From positions 186,001 through 250,000 of the forward strand of contig CAVZGN010000002.1 of NCBI GenBank assembly GCA_963774895.1: a stretch of 64,000 nucleotides of DNA. Direction: 5' to 3'. Made by a program: the position numbers and the translations under genes. The notes beneath the pieces were generated by a model. That model did no database searches and had not been told where the DNA came from. It was given only the letters and a program-made list of their open reading frames with translations. Shown piece after piece: positions 16,852 to 25,029 of the stretch. Within the stretch, counting starts at the first letter, position 1. Each line of letters starts with the position of its first letter. The DNA is from REEB76 sp963774895. Lineage in GTDB: Bacteria > Pseudomonadota > Gammaproteobacteria > Natronospirales > REEB76.

Positions 16852-17472
16852 ATGAATCGCAAACAGCATTGGGAAGACGTGTACCGGCAGAAGCCGGAAG
16901 ACAGCTTGAGCTGGTTCCAGCCGCGGCCGGAAATCTCCCTGAAATTAATTCACACCGCGGGGCTGCCAAAGACCGCTGCCATCATCGATGTGGGCGGCGG
17001 CGCCTCGCGGCTGGTGGATTGTCTTGTGGCGGAAGACTATGCGGACGTCACGGTGCTGGATATCGCAGAGCATGCACTGCAGAAAACCCAGTCGCGTCTC
17101 GGCGATTTGGCCAGCCGGGCACACTGGATCGCAGCCGATGTCACTGCCTGGAAACCCGACCGTCAATATCGTCTATGGCATGACCGGGCGGTGTTTCACT
17201 TTCTCACCGACGCAACGGAACGCGCAGCCTACCGCAAAAATTTGGAAGCAGCTCTGGCGCCCGGCGGCACTGCCATCATCGCCAGTTTTGCACTGGAGGG
17301 CCCGGAACGTTGCAGCGGTCTGCCGGTGCAACGTTATTCGCCACCGACACTTGCCACCGAATTGAGATCTAAATTCCGTCTCATACAGCATCGTCTTGAA
17401 GCACATCACACGCCGGCTGGCCGGATCCAGCAATTCCAGTATTCAGTTTTTGAATATCACAATCCAAACTAA
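16852..17472 (+). CDS. Class I SAM-dependent methyltransferase
   Basis: 206-residue methyltransferase. Motif I is IIDVGGGASRLVDCL, motif II VTVLDIAEHAL and the post-motif acidic block IAADVTAW, giving the Rossmann-like SAM-binding fold. It opens with NRKQHWEDVYRQKPEDSLSWFQ, typical of a widespread group of small soluble methyltransferases related to tellurite/thiopurine-type enzymes. No substrate can be named. ATG 16852 is preferred because GGGGAG lies about four bases upstream; a GTG at 16813 in frame has none. Confidence 0.85.
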   Translation: MNRKQHWEDVYRQKPEDSLSWFQPRPEISLKLIHTAGLPKTAAIIDVGGGASRLVDCLVAEDYADVTVLDIAEHALQKTQSRLGDLASRAHWIAADVTAWKPDRQYRLWHDRAVFHFLTDATERAAYRKNLEAALAPGGTAIIASFALEGPERCSGLPVQRYSPPTLATELRSKFRLIQHRLEAHHTPAGRIQQFQYSVFEYHNPN

Positions 17473-17521
17473 AAGCTAGCAACTGCTCATGTCTGAGCTT
17501 TAATAAAAGAGGGTAAGCACA

Positions 17522-18154
17522 ATGGAAAACACAACACCCGAGGTGACACCGGACGAAAACGTAACCAAATCCGAGAATGTACTTCCCGGCAGCTATGCTT
17601 GGCGGCGTTATTTCGCCCGCGCGGTGGATACCACCGTAATCATGACTATCATCGTGTTCGTTGTGGTGTTCATCACTACTGTCGTAGTTACGATTGTGAA
17701 TCGGGAAGTCGCACACACGTATCTCGGGTGGATACAAAGTCTTCGCGGCATCAACCATTTCCTGGATGTATTCCTTACTGTCGTGCTGTGGTTACCGATA
17801 GAAGCTCTTTTCCTGTGGAGCATCGGTACGACGCCTGGCAAATGGGTATTCGGCATCAAGGTACGCACGCAAGCCGGCAGCACCTTGAGTTACTGGACTG
17901 CTCTTAAACGTGTCTTCCTAGTCTTCCTCAAGGGAATGGGTTTAACCATCCCCCTGGTTTCCCTGATCACTTTGATTGTTTCCTATGATCGTCTGGTCAA
18001 GGCCGGTTCGGTGTCCTGGGACAGGGACTTGGGTACGACCGTCAACTACGAAAAGATGACGGACACGCGCCTGGTATTTTGTGTATTAGCTGTCATCGTA
18101 TTGGCTCTTTATGCAGGTGCAGGACTTATCCAATATTTAACCAAGATGCATTGA
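17522..18154 (+). CDS. RDD-family membrane protein
   Basis: 210-residue integral membrane protein of the RDD family. The family signature appears as YAWRRYFARAVDTTVIM (Arg-Ala-Val-Asp in the first helix). A second helix carries WLPIEALFLWSIGTTPGKWVFGIKV, the conserved GTTPGKW loop, and two more hydrophobic helices follow, the last at the C-terminus. Function is unknown for most members; some are linked to ion transport. ATG 17522 is preceded by AGAGGG. No partner gene is obvious. Confidence 0.88.
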   Translation: MENTTPEVTPDENVTKSENVLPGSYAWRRYFARAVDTTVIMTIIVFVVVFITTVVVTIVNREVAHTYLGWIQSLRGINHFLDVFLTVVLWLPIEALFLWSIGTTPGKWVFGIKVRTQAGSTLSYWTALKRVFLVFLKGMGLTIPLVSLITLIVSYDRLVKAGSVSWDRDLGTTVNYEKMTDTRLVFCVLAVIVLALYAGAGLIQYLTKMH

Positions 18155-18176
18155 TATCAATCTCTTGAGCAGCTCA

Positions 18177-18812
18177 TCACTCCTGGGTGCAGACCACGAT
18201 TGCGCGAATAGCCTCTGGATTCGTCACCATGTCAGAGTGCCCCAAATCCGGAAGAATAAATACAGGAACATCGCGCCGCTGCGATTGAAATTCAATCCTT
18301 AATTTCTCCGCGTCCAAGATCCCATTGTCTGCGCCCACAAAGACCTGCATTGGCCGAGTAACGCGCCGCATATCAGCCAGATAGTCATAATCGGCGCCGA
18401 AGTTTTGCAGCAAGCGCCATGAGTACGTTAGGGTCACAGATTCCTGACTAGCTGGAACCGGAAAAGTGATTACCGGCAAGCCGTCCCAATGGTGCACCCC
18501 AAAAAAGTTAAGGATATTGAGCCCGATTATCCGGCCGGTGGACACCGCCGCCCAACTTTGCGCAGCGATCCGCGCGGTGCCTGATGCCTCTCGCTTCATG
18601 CCTTCATTGGTCTGTCGCACGGATGGGGCGTTATAGCGCAGATACGGCGAAATCAAAATGTAGCGGTCAAAAGCTTGCCCTAAGGGTACTTCAGCAGCGA
18701 TGCGCAGGGTAAATCCCGCCCCCGAAGAAAAGCCTACGGCTGTCCACACACTCTGGGGAAACCTTGGTTTTTCTTTGGCGATAATGTGTTGCAGCCGACT
18801 ATGAAGTGGGCG
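18177..18812 (-). pseudogene. 5'-truncated alpha/beta hydrolase
   Basis: The frame carries the second half of an alpha/beta hydrolase: nucleophile elbow GFSSGAGF, a cap region, the acid in VGADNGILD and the final histidine in LGHSDMV. The usual 80-100 residues before the nucleophile (including the oxyanion strand) are missing. Reading upstream, an in-frame TAA occurs at 18813-18815, soon after the last residues that look related (QHIIAKEKPRFPQ). A GTG at 18749 could still start a shortened product, but it would begin right at the nucleophile and is unlikely to fold. I call it a truncated gene. Confidence 0.65.
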
Positions 18813-18825
18813 TTAACAACCTTAG

Positions 18826-18954
18826 CTACATCACCTTCCCTTCAACAGTTTCGGCCTGTAGCGCATCCAGGTATGACCGCAATTCAACGGCACGCGCGCT
18901 GATCTTGCCGAGCTTGTCGCCCATCATGCCTGAACCTAATATGCCGATCCGCAT
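18826..18954 (-). pseudogene. Chimeric 42-codon gene scrap
   Basis: A short frame with its own GGAGG and ATG (18954). Its first 16 residues, MRIGILGSGMMGDKLG, are a dinucleotide-binding N-terminus like that of F420H2:NADP oxidoreductase-type proteins. Its last 14, LDALQAETVEGKVM, match the C-terminus of the HD-domain protein at 21119-21850 (LDALQAETFDGKAM). The middle of both genes is missing. It looks like the fused ends left by a deletion between two genes. It may still be translated, but nothing suggests a function. Confidence 0.55.
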
Positions 18955-18971
18955 GCGGTCCTCCGTTGGGT

Positions 18972-19718
18972 CTATAACTCCTGGCGCGTAGGCCGGAACA
19001 GGATCTCATTCACGTCCACATCCTCCGGCTGGTTGATGGCGAAGGCCACCATGCGGGCGAAGGAATCGGCGGGGATCGCGATTTCCTCGACAAATTTCCG
19101 GGTATTCTCGGCGACATCCGGCTGAGTGATGCTGTTCACAAGCTCGGTGGCGACGGCGCCCGGAGAAATTACCGTGGTGCGGATGTTGTACGGCTTCACT
19201 TCCATGCGCAAGCCTTCCGATAATGCGCGCACAGCGTGCTTGCTCGCCGCATAGACGGCGTTACCGGGCCGCACCTTGTGGCCGGCGACGGACGAGACGT
19301 TGATGATGTGGCCGGACTTCTGCTGCTTCATATAAGGTAGAGCCGCTGCGATGCCGTACAGCACGCCCTTGATGTTCACGTCGATCGTCCTGTCCCAGTC
19401 ATCGATATTGAGGCGTTCCAGCGGCGCGAGCGGCATCAGGCCGGCGTTATTAAGCATGACGTCAATGCGCCCGAATTTCTCAACCGCCGCGTCGACCAGC
19501 CGCTTCACCTGATCAGGGTAAGTTACATCCGTGGCTAAGGCGAGTGCCTTGCTGCCTTTTCCGGTAAGTTCCGCTGCCAGAGACTTGATACGGTCGGTAC
19601 GGCGTGCGCCCAGGACTACGCTCGCACCCTCAGCCGCGAGATGACGGGCGGTCGCTTCGCCCAGTCCGCTGCTGGCACCGGTGATGACGACGACTTTACC
19701 TGCAATGTTGTTACGCAT
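18972..19718 (-). CDS. Short-chain dehydrogenase/reductase
   Basis: 248-residue classical SDR. The cofactor motif is TGASSGLGEATARHLA, the NNAG motif is LNNAGLMPL, and the catalytic Ser-Tyr-Lys are in INVSSVAGH and VYAASKHAV. Arg residues in LGARRTDR after beta-2 favour NADP(H). It starts at ATG 19718 with AGGAG about nine bases upstream. The aldo/keto reductase gene lies just upstream on the same strand (gap of 31 bases), so the two may be co-transcribed. The substrate is unknown; the nearest relatives are clavaldehyde-dehydrogenase/YdfG-like SDRs. Confidence 0.92.
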   Translation of the reverse strand: MRNNIAGKVVVITGASSGLGEATARHLAAEGASVVLGARRTDRIKSLAAELTGKGSKALALATDVTYPDQVKRLVDAAVEKFGRIDVMLNNAGLMPLAPLERLNIDDWDRTIDVNIKGVLYGIAAALPYMKQQKSGHIINVSSVAGHKVRPGNAVYAASKHAVRALSEGLRMEVKPYNIRTTVISPGAVATELVNSITQPDVAENTRKFVEEIAIPADSFARMVAFAINQPEDVDVNEILFRPTRQEL

Positions 19719-19749
19719 GAAACTGACTCCTGATTAGGATTAGAGCGAC

Positions 19750-20733
19750 TCAACGTCCCACCGTTCGTTGCAATTGTTCCGGATAGCGTGCGCCTTGTAC
19801 GGTGATTTTCGACGCGGCGGTGTCGATCTCGCGCAGGTCCGCCGGGGTTAATTCAATACTGGCGGAGCCGAGATTTTCCTCCAGACGCGTCAGTTTGGTG
19901 GTGCCTGGAATCGGTACGATCCAAGGTTTCTGCGCAAGCAGCCAGGCCAGTGCGATCTGCGCCGGTGTCGCGTGTTTTTGCGAGGCAATTTTTCGCAGCA
20001 GATCGACCATCGCTTGATTGGCCTGGCGTGCCTCCGCTGTGAAACGCGGCAGGTTGATGCGGAAGTCCTTGCTGTCGAAGGTGGTGTTCGCATCGATCTT
20101 GCCGGTGAGGAACCCGCGACCCAGCGGGCTGAACGGCACGAAACCGATATCCAGCTCTTCCAGCAGCGGCAGCACCGTCTGCTCCGGCTCGCGCCACCAC
20201 AGTGAGTATTCGCTCTGCAGGGCCGTGACCGGTTGCACGGCATGCGCGCGACGAATTGAATCGACGCCGGCTTCGGATAGACCGAAGTGCCTGACCTTGC
20301 CCGCTTTAGTCAGTTCTTTGACGGCACCAGCCACATCTTCGATCGGCACCTTGGGATCAACACGATGCTGATAAAACAAATCGATGTGATCCGTCTTGAG
20401 TCGCTTGAGCGATGCGTCGGCGACTTCCTTGATATGTTCCGGCCGGCTGTCCAACCCGGCGTTGGCGACGCCATCCTTGAAACCGAACTTGGTGGCAATG
20501 ACCGCCCGGTCACGGAACGGCGCCAGGGCTTCGCCCAGCAGTTCCTCGTTGGTGAAGGGGTCGTACGCCTCGGCGGTATCGAACAAGATCACGCCACGTT
20601 CGACGGCCTGGTGTAACAGTTTGACCATTTCCTTCCGGTCCGGTGTCGTGCCATAGGCGTAGCTCATACCCATGCAACCCAGTCCGATGGCCGAGACTTC
20701 CAGCCCACTTTTTCCAAGTTTGCGCTTTTGCAT
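19750..20733 (-). CDS. Aldo/keto reductase
   Basis: 327-residue aldo/keto reductase of the AKR13/YajO-like group, an NADPH-dependent carbonyl reductase. The tetrad is visible: Asp and Tyr in FDTAEAYDPFTNEELLGEAL, Lys in VIATKFGFKD and His in FYQHRVDPKVP. The cofactor block IPIPGTTKLTRLEENL is near the C-terminus. ATG 20733 has GGAG seven bases upstream; a TTG two codons earlier is less likely. A decayed copy of its C-terminus lies immediately upstream at 20790-20996. Confidence 0.93.
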   Translation of the reverse strand: MQKRKLGKSGLEVSAIGLGCMGMSYAYGTTPDRKEMVKLLHQAVERGVILFDTAEAYDPFTNEELLGEALAPFRDRAVIATKFGFKDGVANAGLDSRPEHIKEVADASLKRLKTDHIDLFYQHRVDPKVPIEDVAGAVKELTKAGKVRHFGLSEAGVDSIRRAHAVQPVTALQSEYSLWWREPEQTVLPLLEELDIGFVPFSPLGRGFLTGKIDANTTFDSKDFRINLPRFTAEARQANQAMVDLLRKIASQKHATPAQIALAWLLAQKPWIVPIPGTTKLTRLEENLGSASIELTPADLREIDTAASKITVQGARYPEQLQRTVGR

Positions 20734-20789
20734 ATTCAAACTCCTGTATCTACATATCTAAAATTGGAGCTCACCGGTTCGAAGACATT

Positions 20790-20996
20790 TTACAACCCTG
20801 CCATTTTCAGAGCTCTATCAGACAGCTGGGTGCCTTGTAGCGGGATATTCGCAGCAGCTGTGTTGATCTCTTTAAGGTCGCTCGCGGTGATTTCGCCCGC
20901 AAATGCTCGTGGATTCTCTTCAACTCGATGCAACTTCGTAGTGTCCGGGATAGGTACGATCCAAGGTTTCTGAGCCAGCAGCCAGGCGAGCGTGTT
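20790..20996 (-). pseudogene. C-terminal remnant of a second aldo/keto reductase
   Basis: About 68 codons read LAWLLAQKPWIVPIPDTTKL...LSDRALKMAGL then TAA (20790-20792). They match the last third of the intact aldo/keto reductase next door, including the cofactor block, but diverge at many places, so this is an older paralogue rather than a recent duplicate. The frame is closed by a stop just upstream (TAGAACACG) and the first two thirds are gone. No start codon or ribosome binding site fits. Confidence 0.7.
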
Positions 20997-21118
20997 CTAG
21001 CGAGAGTAGCTTACCTGCAACTTTTAATAGGCTGATGGCTAGTTTTTTATATTCGCGAGTTTGGTTACCAGTTTCCCTTAAACGCTACGAAAGTCTGCTT
21101 GCAGTTTTTTACCCATCG
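20997..21118. other. Short AT-rich spacer, no gene seen
   Basis: Between the aldo/keto reductase scrap and the HD-domain gene. It is AT-richer than its surroundings and has no frame I recognise. It is probably decayed sequence from the same rearrangements. Confidence 0.3.
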
Positions 21119-21850
21119 CTACATCGCTTTCCCATCAAAAGTTTCGGCCTGCAACGCATCCAGAAACGCCTGCAATTCCGCAGCGCGTTGAGCGCCCATG
21201 CGTTGCGCGGACTTGGTGATGAGCCGCGCCGGGATATCGTGCAGGAACGCATGCAGCTTCTTGACCGCCGGCTCAAAGTTCGGCGCCTGGGCGCCGGTAA
21301 GTGACAGCATGCGGGCCGCGCCTATGTCACCCAGAAAATCCAGCGAATCGGCGTCATGCAGCACGATGGCGGTGGGGTCGGTACCGGGATCGCTGTAGTA
21401 CATATGACCACGTTCGGCCTGCTGCACGATGACGATCTTCTGCATCGGGAAGCCCATGCTCTTCAAAATGTCCGGGCTCTGCAGCGCCGCGCAGTAACCA
21501 TGCTCCATCTTCTTGTCGGCGCAAGGTTTGAAGGCCGCCATATCATGCAGAAAGGCGGCCGCGAACAGCGCGTCGGTATCGATCTTCAGCCCATCACCCT
21601 TGGCCAGTTGCAGCGCCAGTTGATAGTCGCGCTCGGAATGCTGCCAGCCCCAGCCGGGATGCAGGAACGTAGAGTGCGCCAGTTCGTAGACTTTCACCTT
21701 CCACGGGGCGTCCAGCGGGATGCCGGTGGCAGTCACTGGGACTGGATCAGCGAGCAGCGGTGATGAGAATGCCAGCAACACAACAACAGACATTGCATAG
21801 TGCTGCCATTGGTTACATACGACCGACAGGCATACAGGATGAGTATTCAT
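21119..21850 (-). CDS. Secreted HD-domain protein
   Basis: 243-residue protein with an N-terminal hydrophobic segment (AMSVVVLLAFSSPLLA, cut near ADP), so probably periplasmic. The body is an HD-superfamily metal-dependent phosphohydrolase fold: first His in HSTFLHPGWGWQHSERD, the HD pair in FLHDMAAF, and a later Asp in VLHDADSLDFLG. These proteins hydrolyse phosphate esters, often nucleotides. The export signal is unusual for the fold. ATG 21850 has GGAG about eight bases upstream; an internal Met at residue 20 would also leave a signal. Confidence 0.82.
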   Translation of the reverse strand: MNTHPVCLSVVCNQWQHYAMSVVVLLAFSSPLLADPVPVTATGIPLDAPWKVKVYELAHSTFLHPGWGWQHSERDYQLALQLAKGDGLKIDTDALFAAAFLHDMAAFKPCADKKMEHGYCAALQSPDILKSMGFPMQKIVIVQQAERGHMYYSDPGTDPTAIVLHDADSLDFLGDIGAARMLSLTGAQAPNFEPAVKKLHAFLHDIPARLITKSAQRMGAQRAAELQAFLDALQAETFDGKAM

Positions 21851-21919
21851 GGATGTGGCTCCATCAATCGAAGGGATTGTTAAACAACGTTCAGAGAATA
21901 AAGCGGCTTTAGCCGCTTG

Positions 21920-23056
21920 TCATGCAGGCGTATCGGGAAGTGCCATGCGCCGCAACCAGCGGTAGTGCGAGGCCACGGCGCCACCCAGGGTGGGATGCGC
22001 CGAGTAATGCACGCCGTACTCCCGGCAGGTTTTTTCGACGATGGCGGAGATGGCCGGATAGTTGACGTGGCTGAGGGTCGGAAACAGATGATGCTCGATC
22101 TGGAAGTTCAGGCCGCCCACCAGCCACGACACCAGACGGTTGTTACGGGCGAAATCCACGCTGCTCTGCACCTGGTGCACGGCCCAGGCATTTTCGATGC
22201 GCCCGGTGCTTTTATCGACACAGGGAAAATCCGCCTGCTCGACGGTGTGCGCCAACTGGAACACCACGCTCAAGATCACGCCCACGATCCAGGTGATGAG
22301 AGCGTAGAACAGGACCACAGACCAAAACGAATGGGACAACAACGGAATGCCGAATGCCAGTACCAGGAATGTAAGTTTGCCGCCGGTGAATAGCACCAGT
22401 TCCCAGCCGCGTGGCCGCGGGATGCGGTTCTCACCGATGCGGCCGGTGATGACGTCATGGAAGTCGTCAAAGAAATGCCACTTGATGACCATCACGCCGT
22501 ACAACGGCCACAGGTAGATATGTTGCCAGCGGTGATAGCTGCGATGCCGATGTTGCGGGCTCAGGCGCCCGAAGATACCGAGATCGATATCGGTATCGTG
22601 GCCTTTGACATTCACATAGGTGTGATGGAGCACCACATGCTTCCAGCGCCAAACATAGGAGCTGCCGCCCACCATGTCCAAGGTCATGGCCATGAGCTTG
22701 TTGACCCAGAAACGCCTGGAATAGGCTTTGTGACCGCCATCATGCTGGATATTGAAACCAATCTCGGCAGCAGTGAACCCGAGGATCACAGCCAGTGGCA
22801 GCGCCTGCCACCAAGTTTGGGCGCCGAATACCAGTAGCCCATAGGAGCAGGCGAAGGCCGCGAGGATGAGCGTGGTCTTGAGGTACATCTGTGGACAATC
22901 GCGCTGGCGTATACCGGTGCTTCGGATGAAATCCTCGACCCGGTGCCTTAGCTCTGACTGGAATCCAATATCCTGACCGAACTTGAGTTTCTGACCCAAG
23001 TTGGGTGTTGCGCGGGGCGACGCTGTCTGTCTACCGGCCCCCAAAGCCTGCTGCAT
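21920..23056 (-). CDS. Membrane fatty acid desaturase
   Basis: 378-residue integral membrane desaturase of the front-end/linoleoyl-CoA type. The three histidine boxes that hold the diiron centre are present: QHDGGH, HVVLHHTY and QIEHHLFP. The Gln in place of the first His of the third box is typical of front-end desaturases. Four hydrophobic helices are visible. No cytochrome b5 domain is fused. ATG 23056 is preferred over a TTG at 23083. It gives an oxygen-dependent route to unsaturated lipids alongside the fabA-fabB route in this window. Confidence 0.9.
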   Translation of the reverse strand: MQQALGAGRQTASPRATPNLGQKLKFGQDIGFQSELRHRVEDFIRSTGIRQRDCPQMYLKTTLILAAFACSYGLLVFGAQTWWQALPLAVILGFTAAEIGFNIQHDGGHKAYSRRFWVNKLMAMTLDMVGGSSYVWRWKHVVLHHTYVNVKGHDTDIDLGIFGRLSPQHRHRSYHRWQHIYLWPLYGVMVIKWHFFDDFHDVITGRIGENRIPRPRGWELVLFTGGKLTFLVLAFGIPLLSHSFWSVVLFYALITWIVGVILSVVFQLAHTVEQADFPCVDKSTGRIENAWAVHQVQSSVDFARNNRLVSWLVGGLNFQIEHHLFPTLSHVNYPAISAIVEKTCREYGVHYSAHPTLGGAVASHYRWLRRMALPDTPA

Positions 23057-23416
23057 GCTGATATCTCGTGTTTCTGGACGCAAGCCTAACAGATATCCCG
23101 GTACCGGAACACGGAAAAGCAGCGTGCCCTGTTGGCAGGAGCGTTGTTACCCGCCCTCAGCTGCGGCTTCAGCCAGACCAGCCGTGGCTGCCAGGGTTGC
23201 GGATACACGACAAGTCTATTTGGATAAAAATGGGTGCGAGCTGATTTTGGCTGTATAAACGCCATCAAAAATGCCTACGATCAGCCCGATAATATACCCA
23301 AGGTTCGTCGTCAAAAATAATCATCGATATGGTTATTGTGTCATCGGGTTACCGCTCGATATCCAACACCGGTATAAAATGCCATTGGATCGAACCTTTT
23401 CGACACTGGAGTCATT

Positions 23417-23824
23417 ATGAGCTGGAACACTGATGATGCAGGCAAACTGTTGTTGCGACTGCTGGTAGGTGTGCTGATACTTCTGCACGGCCTGCATCTG
23501 GTATATGCCGGTCCGCATGTCGTAGTGGACATGCTGGAGTCGCATAACATTCCTGGCTTCCTCGGCTATACCGTGTACCTGGGCGAGATACTGGCGCCGT
23601 TGCTGGTGATCTTCGGTTTCTATGCGCGCATCGGCGGTCTGCTGATCTTCGTCACTATCGTCGTCGCCGTACTGCTGGTCCACGGTATAGATATCTTTCA
23701 TCTGAATCAAACCGGCGGCTGGATCATCGAGCTGGAATTGTTCTACGGCCTGGGCGGTTTGGCGGTGGCGCTGCTTGGCGCAGGCAAATACAGCGTCGCC
23801 GGCGCCGGCGGCAAATGTAATTGA
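23417..23824 (+). CDS. DoxX-family membrane protein
   Basis: 135-residue four-helix membrane protein of the DoxX family. It opens with DDAGKLLLRLLVGVLILLHG, the conserved start of the family, and has LGEILAPLLVIFGFYARIGGL in the middle. Bacterial DoxX proteins are linked to redox and thiol stress. ATG 23417 has GGAG about seven bases upstream. A strong terminator follows 34 bases after the stop, so it is transcribed alone. Confidence 0.9.
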   Translation: MSWNTDDAGKLLLRLLVGVLILLHGLHLVYAGPHVVVDMLESHNIPGFLGYTVYLGEILAPLLVIFGFYARIGGLLIFVTIVVAVLLVHGIDIFHLNQTGGWIIELELFYGLGGLAVALLGAGKYSVAGAGGKCN

Positions 23825-23858
23825 ACCTTTGAATGCGCATTATCCTGTTCTTATAACA

Positions 23859-23886
23859 AACGCCCGGATATGATCCGGGCGTTTTT
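23859..23886 (+). terminator. Rho-independent terminator after DoxX
   Basis: ACGCCCGGAT (23860-23869) and ATCCGGGCGT (23873-23882) pair perfectly across a three-base loop, followed by a T-run to 23886. It ends the DoxX transcript. Confidence 0.92.
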
Positions 23887-24053
23887 AAAATAATCCATCA
23901 AGCGACTACATAACTGTCTTACTCACCGTCGTGAGAAGGCGACGTCTCTAATCCCGCTGAATTCAAGATTTACGCTGTAATTCAATGCAAAGTGTCGCTG
24001 CATGACGACACGCACGTGGGCCGTATCAGCGCACCATACACAGACATCGGCTT

Positions 24054-24063
24054 CAACCGGTTG
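24054..24063. promoter_or_regulatory. 10-base palindrome upstream of the sigma-54 promoter
   Basis: CAACCGGTTG is a perfect palindrome 23 bases before the -24 element. It is a possible activator half-site. No known regulator is matched. Confidence 0.3.
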
Positions 24064-24085
24064 TAATTATTTGTCATTTTTGTTT

Positions 24086-24101
24086 TGGCACACAGATTGC
24101 T
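24086..24101 (+). promoter_or_regulatory. Sigma-54 promoter of the DUF1328/BON pair
   Basis: TGGCACACAGATTGCT has the invariant GG (24087-24088) and GC (24099-24100) with ten bases between, the same layout as the glnA promoter in this window. It lies about 75 bases before the DUF1328 start, which implies control by RpoN and an enhancer-binding activator. Confidence 0.72.
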
Positions 24102-24174
24102 TTATCAATATCGAGACGAAATAATTTCATGAACCGACACAGCAGGTAATCAATTACAACCGAGGAGATCCATC

Positions 24175-24354
24175 ATGCTGTACTGGTCCGCTGTATTTTT
24201 CATCATCGCGATAATTGCCGCTATTTTTGGCTTCACCGGGATTGCATTGGGCGCGGCCAGTATCGCCAAAATCCTGTTTTTCATATTCCTCATTATTTTC
24301 ATCCTTACGCTGATTGCGCACATTGGAAGCAGGCGGCGGCATCCGCATCTTTGA
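24175..24354 (+). CDS. DUF1328 small membrane protein (YtjA-like)
   Basis: 59-residue protein starting LYWSAVFFIIAIIAAIFGF, then GIALGAASIAKILFFIFL and a short basic tail (SRRRHPHL). This is the complete DUF1328 pattern of two transmembrane helices, similar to E. coli YtjA. Function is unknown; homologues are often induced by envelope or osmotic stress. ATG 24175 has GAGGAG about seven bases upstream. A sigma-54 promoter lies upstream and the BON gene follows 72 bases later, so the two are likely a stress operon. Confidence 0.92.
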   Translation: MLYWSAVFFIIAIIAAIFGFTGIALGAASIAKILFFIFLIIFILTLIAHIGSRRRHPHL

Positions 24355-24426
24355 TGCAACATCTCTGATCGGAGGTTTCAGTTAGTTGCTATGTGTTTAA
24401 TGTTTGCATCTAAAAGGAGATTATTT

Positions 24427-24813
24427 ATGAATATAATTATCCGTTCATTCTTGCTTGCCCCCGTATTGCTGACAGCCGCAATCGGTCTTGCTGCCTATGG
24501 TCAGGGAAGCGCTGTTGCAAACACACCAGCAAGTCGCGATACCCAGGGCCAGTCCAGCAGTACCGTCAAAACAGTGAAAACCACCATCTCGGACAGTGCC
24601 ATCACGACCGACGTAAAAGCCAAGCTGTTGGCCGATCCTGGCACCAAAGGATTTGATATCCATGTTGAGACCAATCACGGTGTCGTGACCTTGCACGGCA
24701 CGGTGCGCTCTACCGCAGAAAAAGAGCTGGCAGAGCGCTTGGCCATGAGTGCTGACGGCGTTAAGGCTGTCGATAACGATCTGACAGTCAAAGAATCCCA
24801 AGGCATGAAATAA
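24427..24813 (+). CDS. BON-domain periplasmic protein (OsmY-like)
   Basis: 128-residue exported protein: a signal peptide (FLLAPVLLTAAIGLAAYG), a Ser/Thr-rich linker, and one BON domain (SDSAITTDVKAKLLADP... GVVTLHGTV... GVKAVDNDLTV) over roughly residues 60-125. BON domains bind phospholipid; OsmY has two of them and is osmotically induced. ATG 24427 has AAGGAG about seven bases upstream; a longer start at 24391 would bury the signal. It is likely driven by the sigma-54 promoter before DUF1328. Confidence 0.9.
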   Translation: MNIIIRSFLLAPVLLTAAIGLAAYGQGSAVANTPASRDTQGQSSSTVKTVKTTISDSAITTDVKAKLLADPGTKGFDIHVETNHGVVTLHGTVRSTAEKELAERLAMSADGVKAVDNDLTVKESQGMK

Positions 24814-24870
24814 GTACCTGGGTACTGATTAACCGTTGTCTTGATTCAGCAATATCCCAAGGACAAGGAC

Positions 24871-24946
24871 TTGCCATCCCCGCGGAAGACGGCATCCGGA
24901 TCACTGACGATTCTGGATATCGGCTCCCCTCCCGCGGGGATGGCAA
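24871..24946. repeat. 15-base perfect inverted repeat
   Basis: TTGCCATCCCCGCGG (24871-24885) and CCGCGGGGATGGCAA (24932-24946) are exact inverse complements around a 46-base centre. There is no T-run, so it is not a standard terminator. It may be a dispersed intergenic repeat or a structured RNA between the BON and pirin genes. Confidence 0.7.
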
Positions 24947-24985
24947 CAATACCGCAATCGAGATTGCATCACATATTGATTCGGT

Positions 24986-25007
24986 GCCCGCAGTATCCAC
25001 TGCGGGC
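24986..25007. terminator. Hairpin between convergent BON and pirin genes
   Basis: GCCCGCAG and CTGCGGGC pair perfectly around a six-base loop. Neither side has a strong T-run, so termination is possible but not certain. Confidence 0.4.
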
Positions 25008-25029
25008 GGGTAATCTCGAGTATCGGGGT

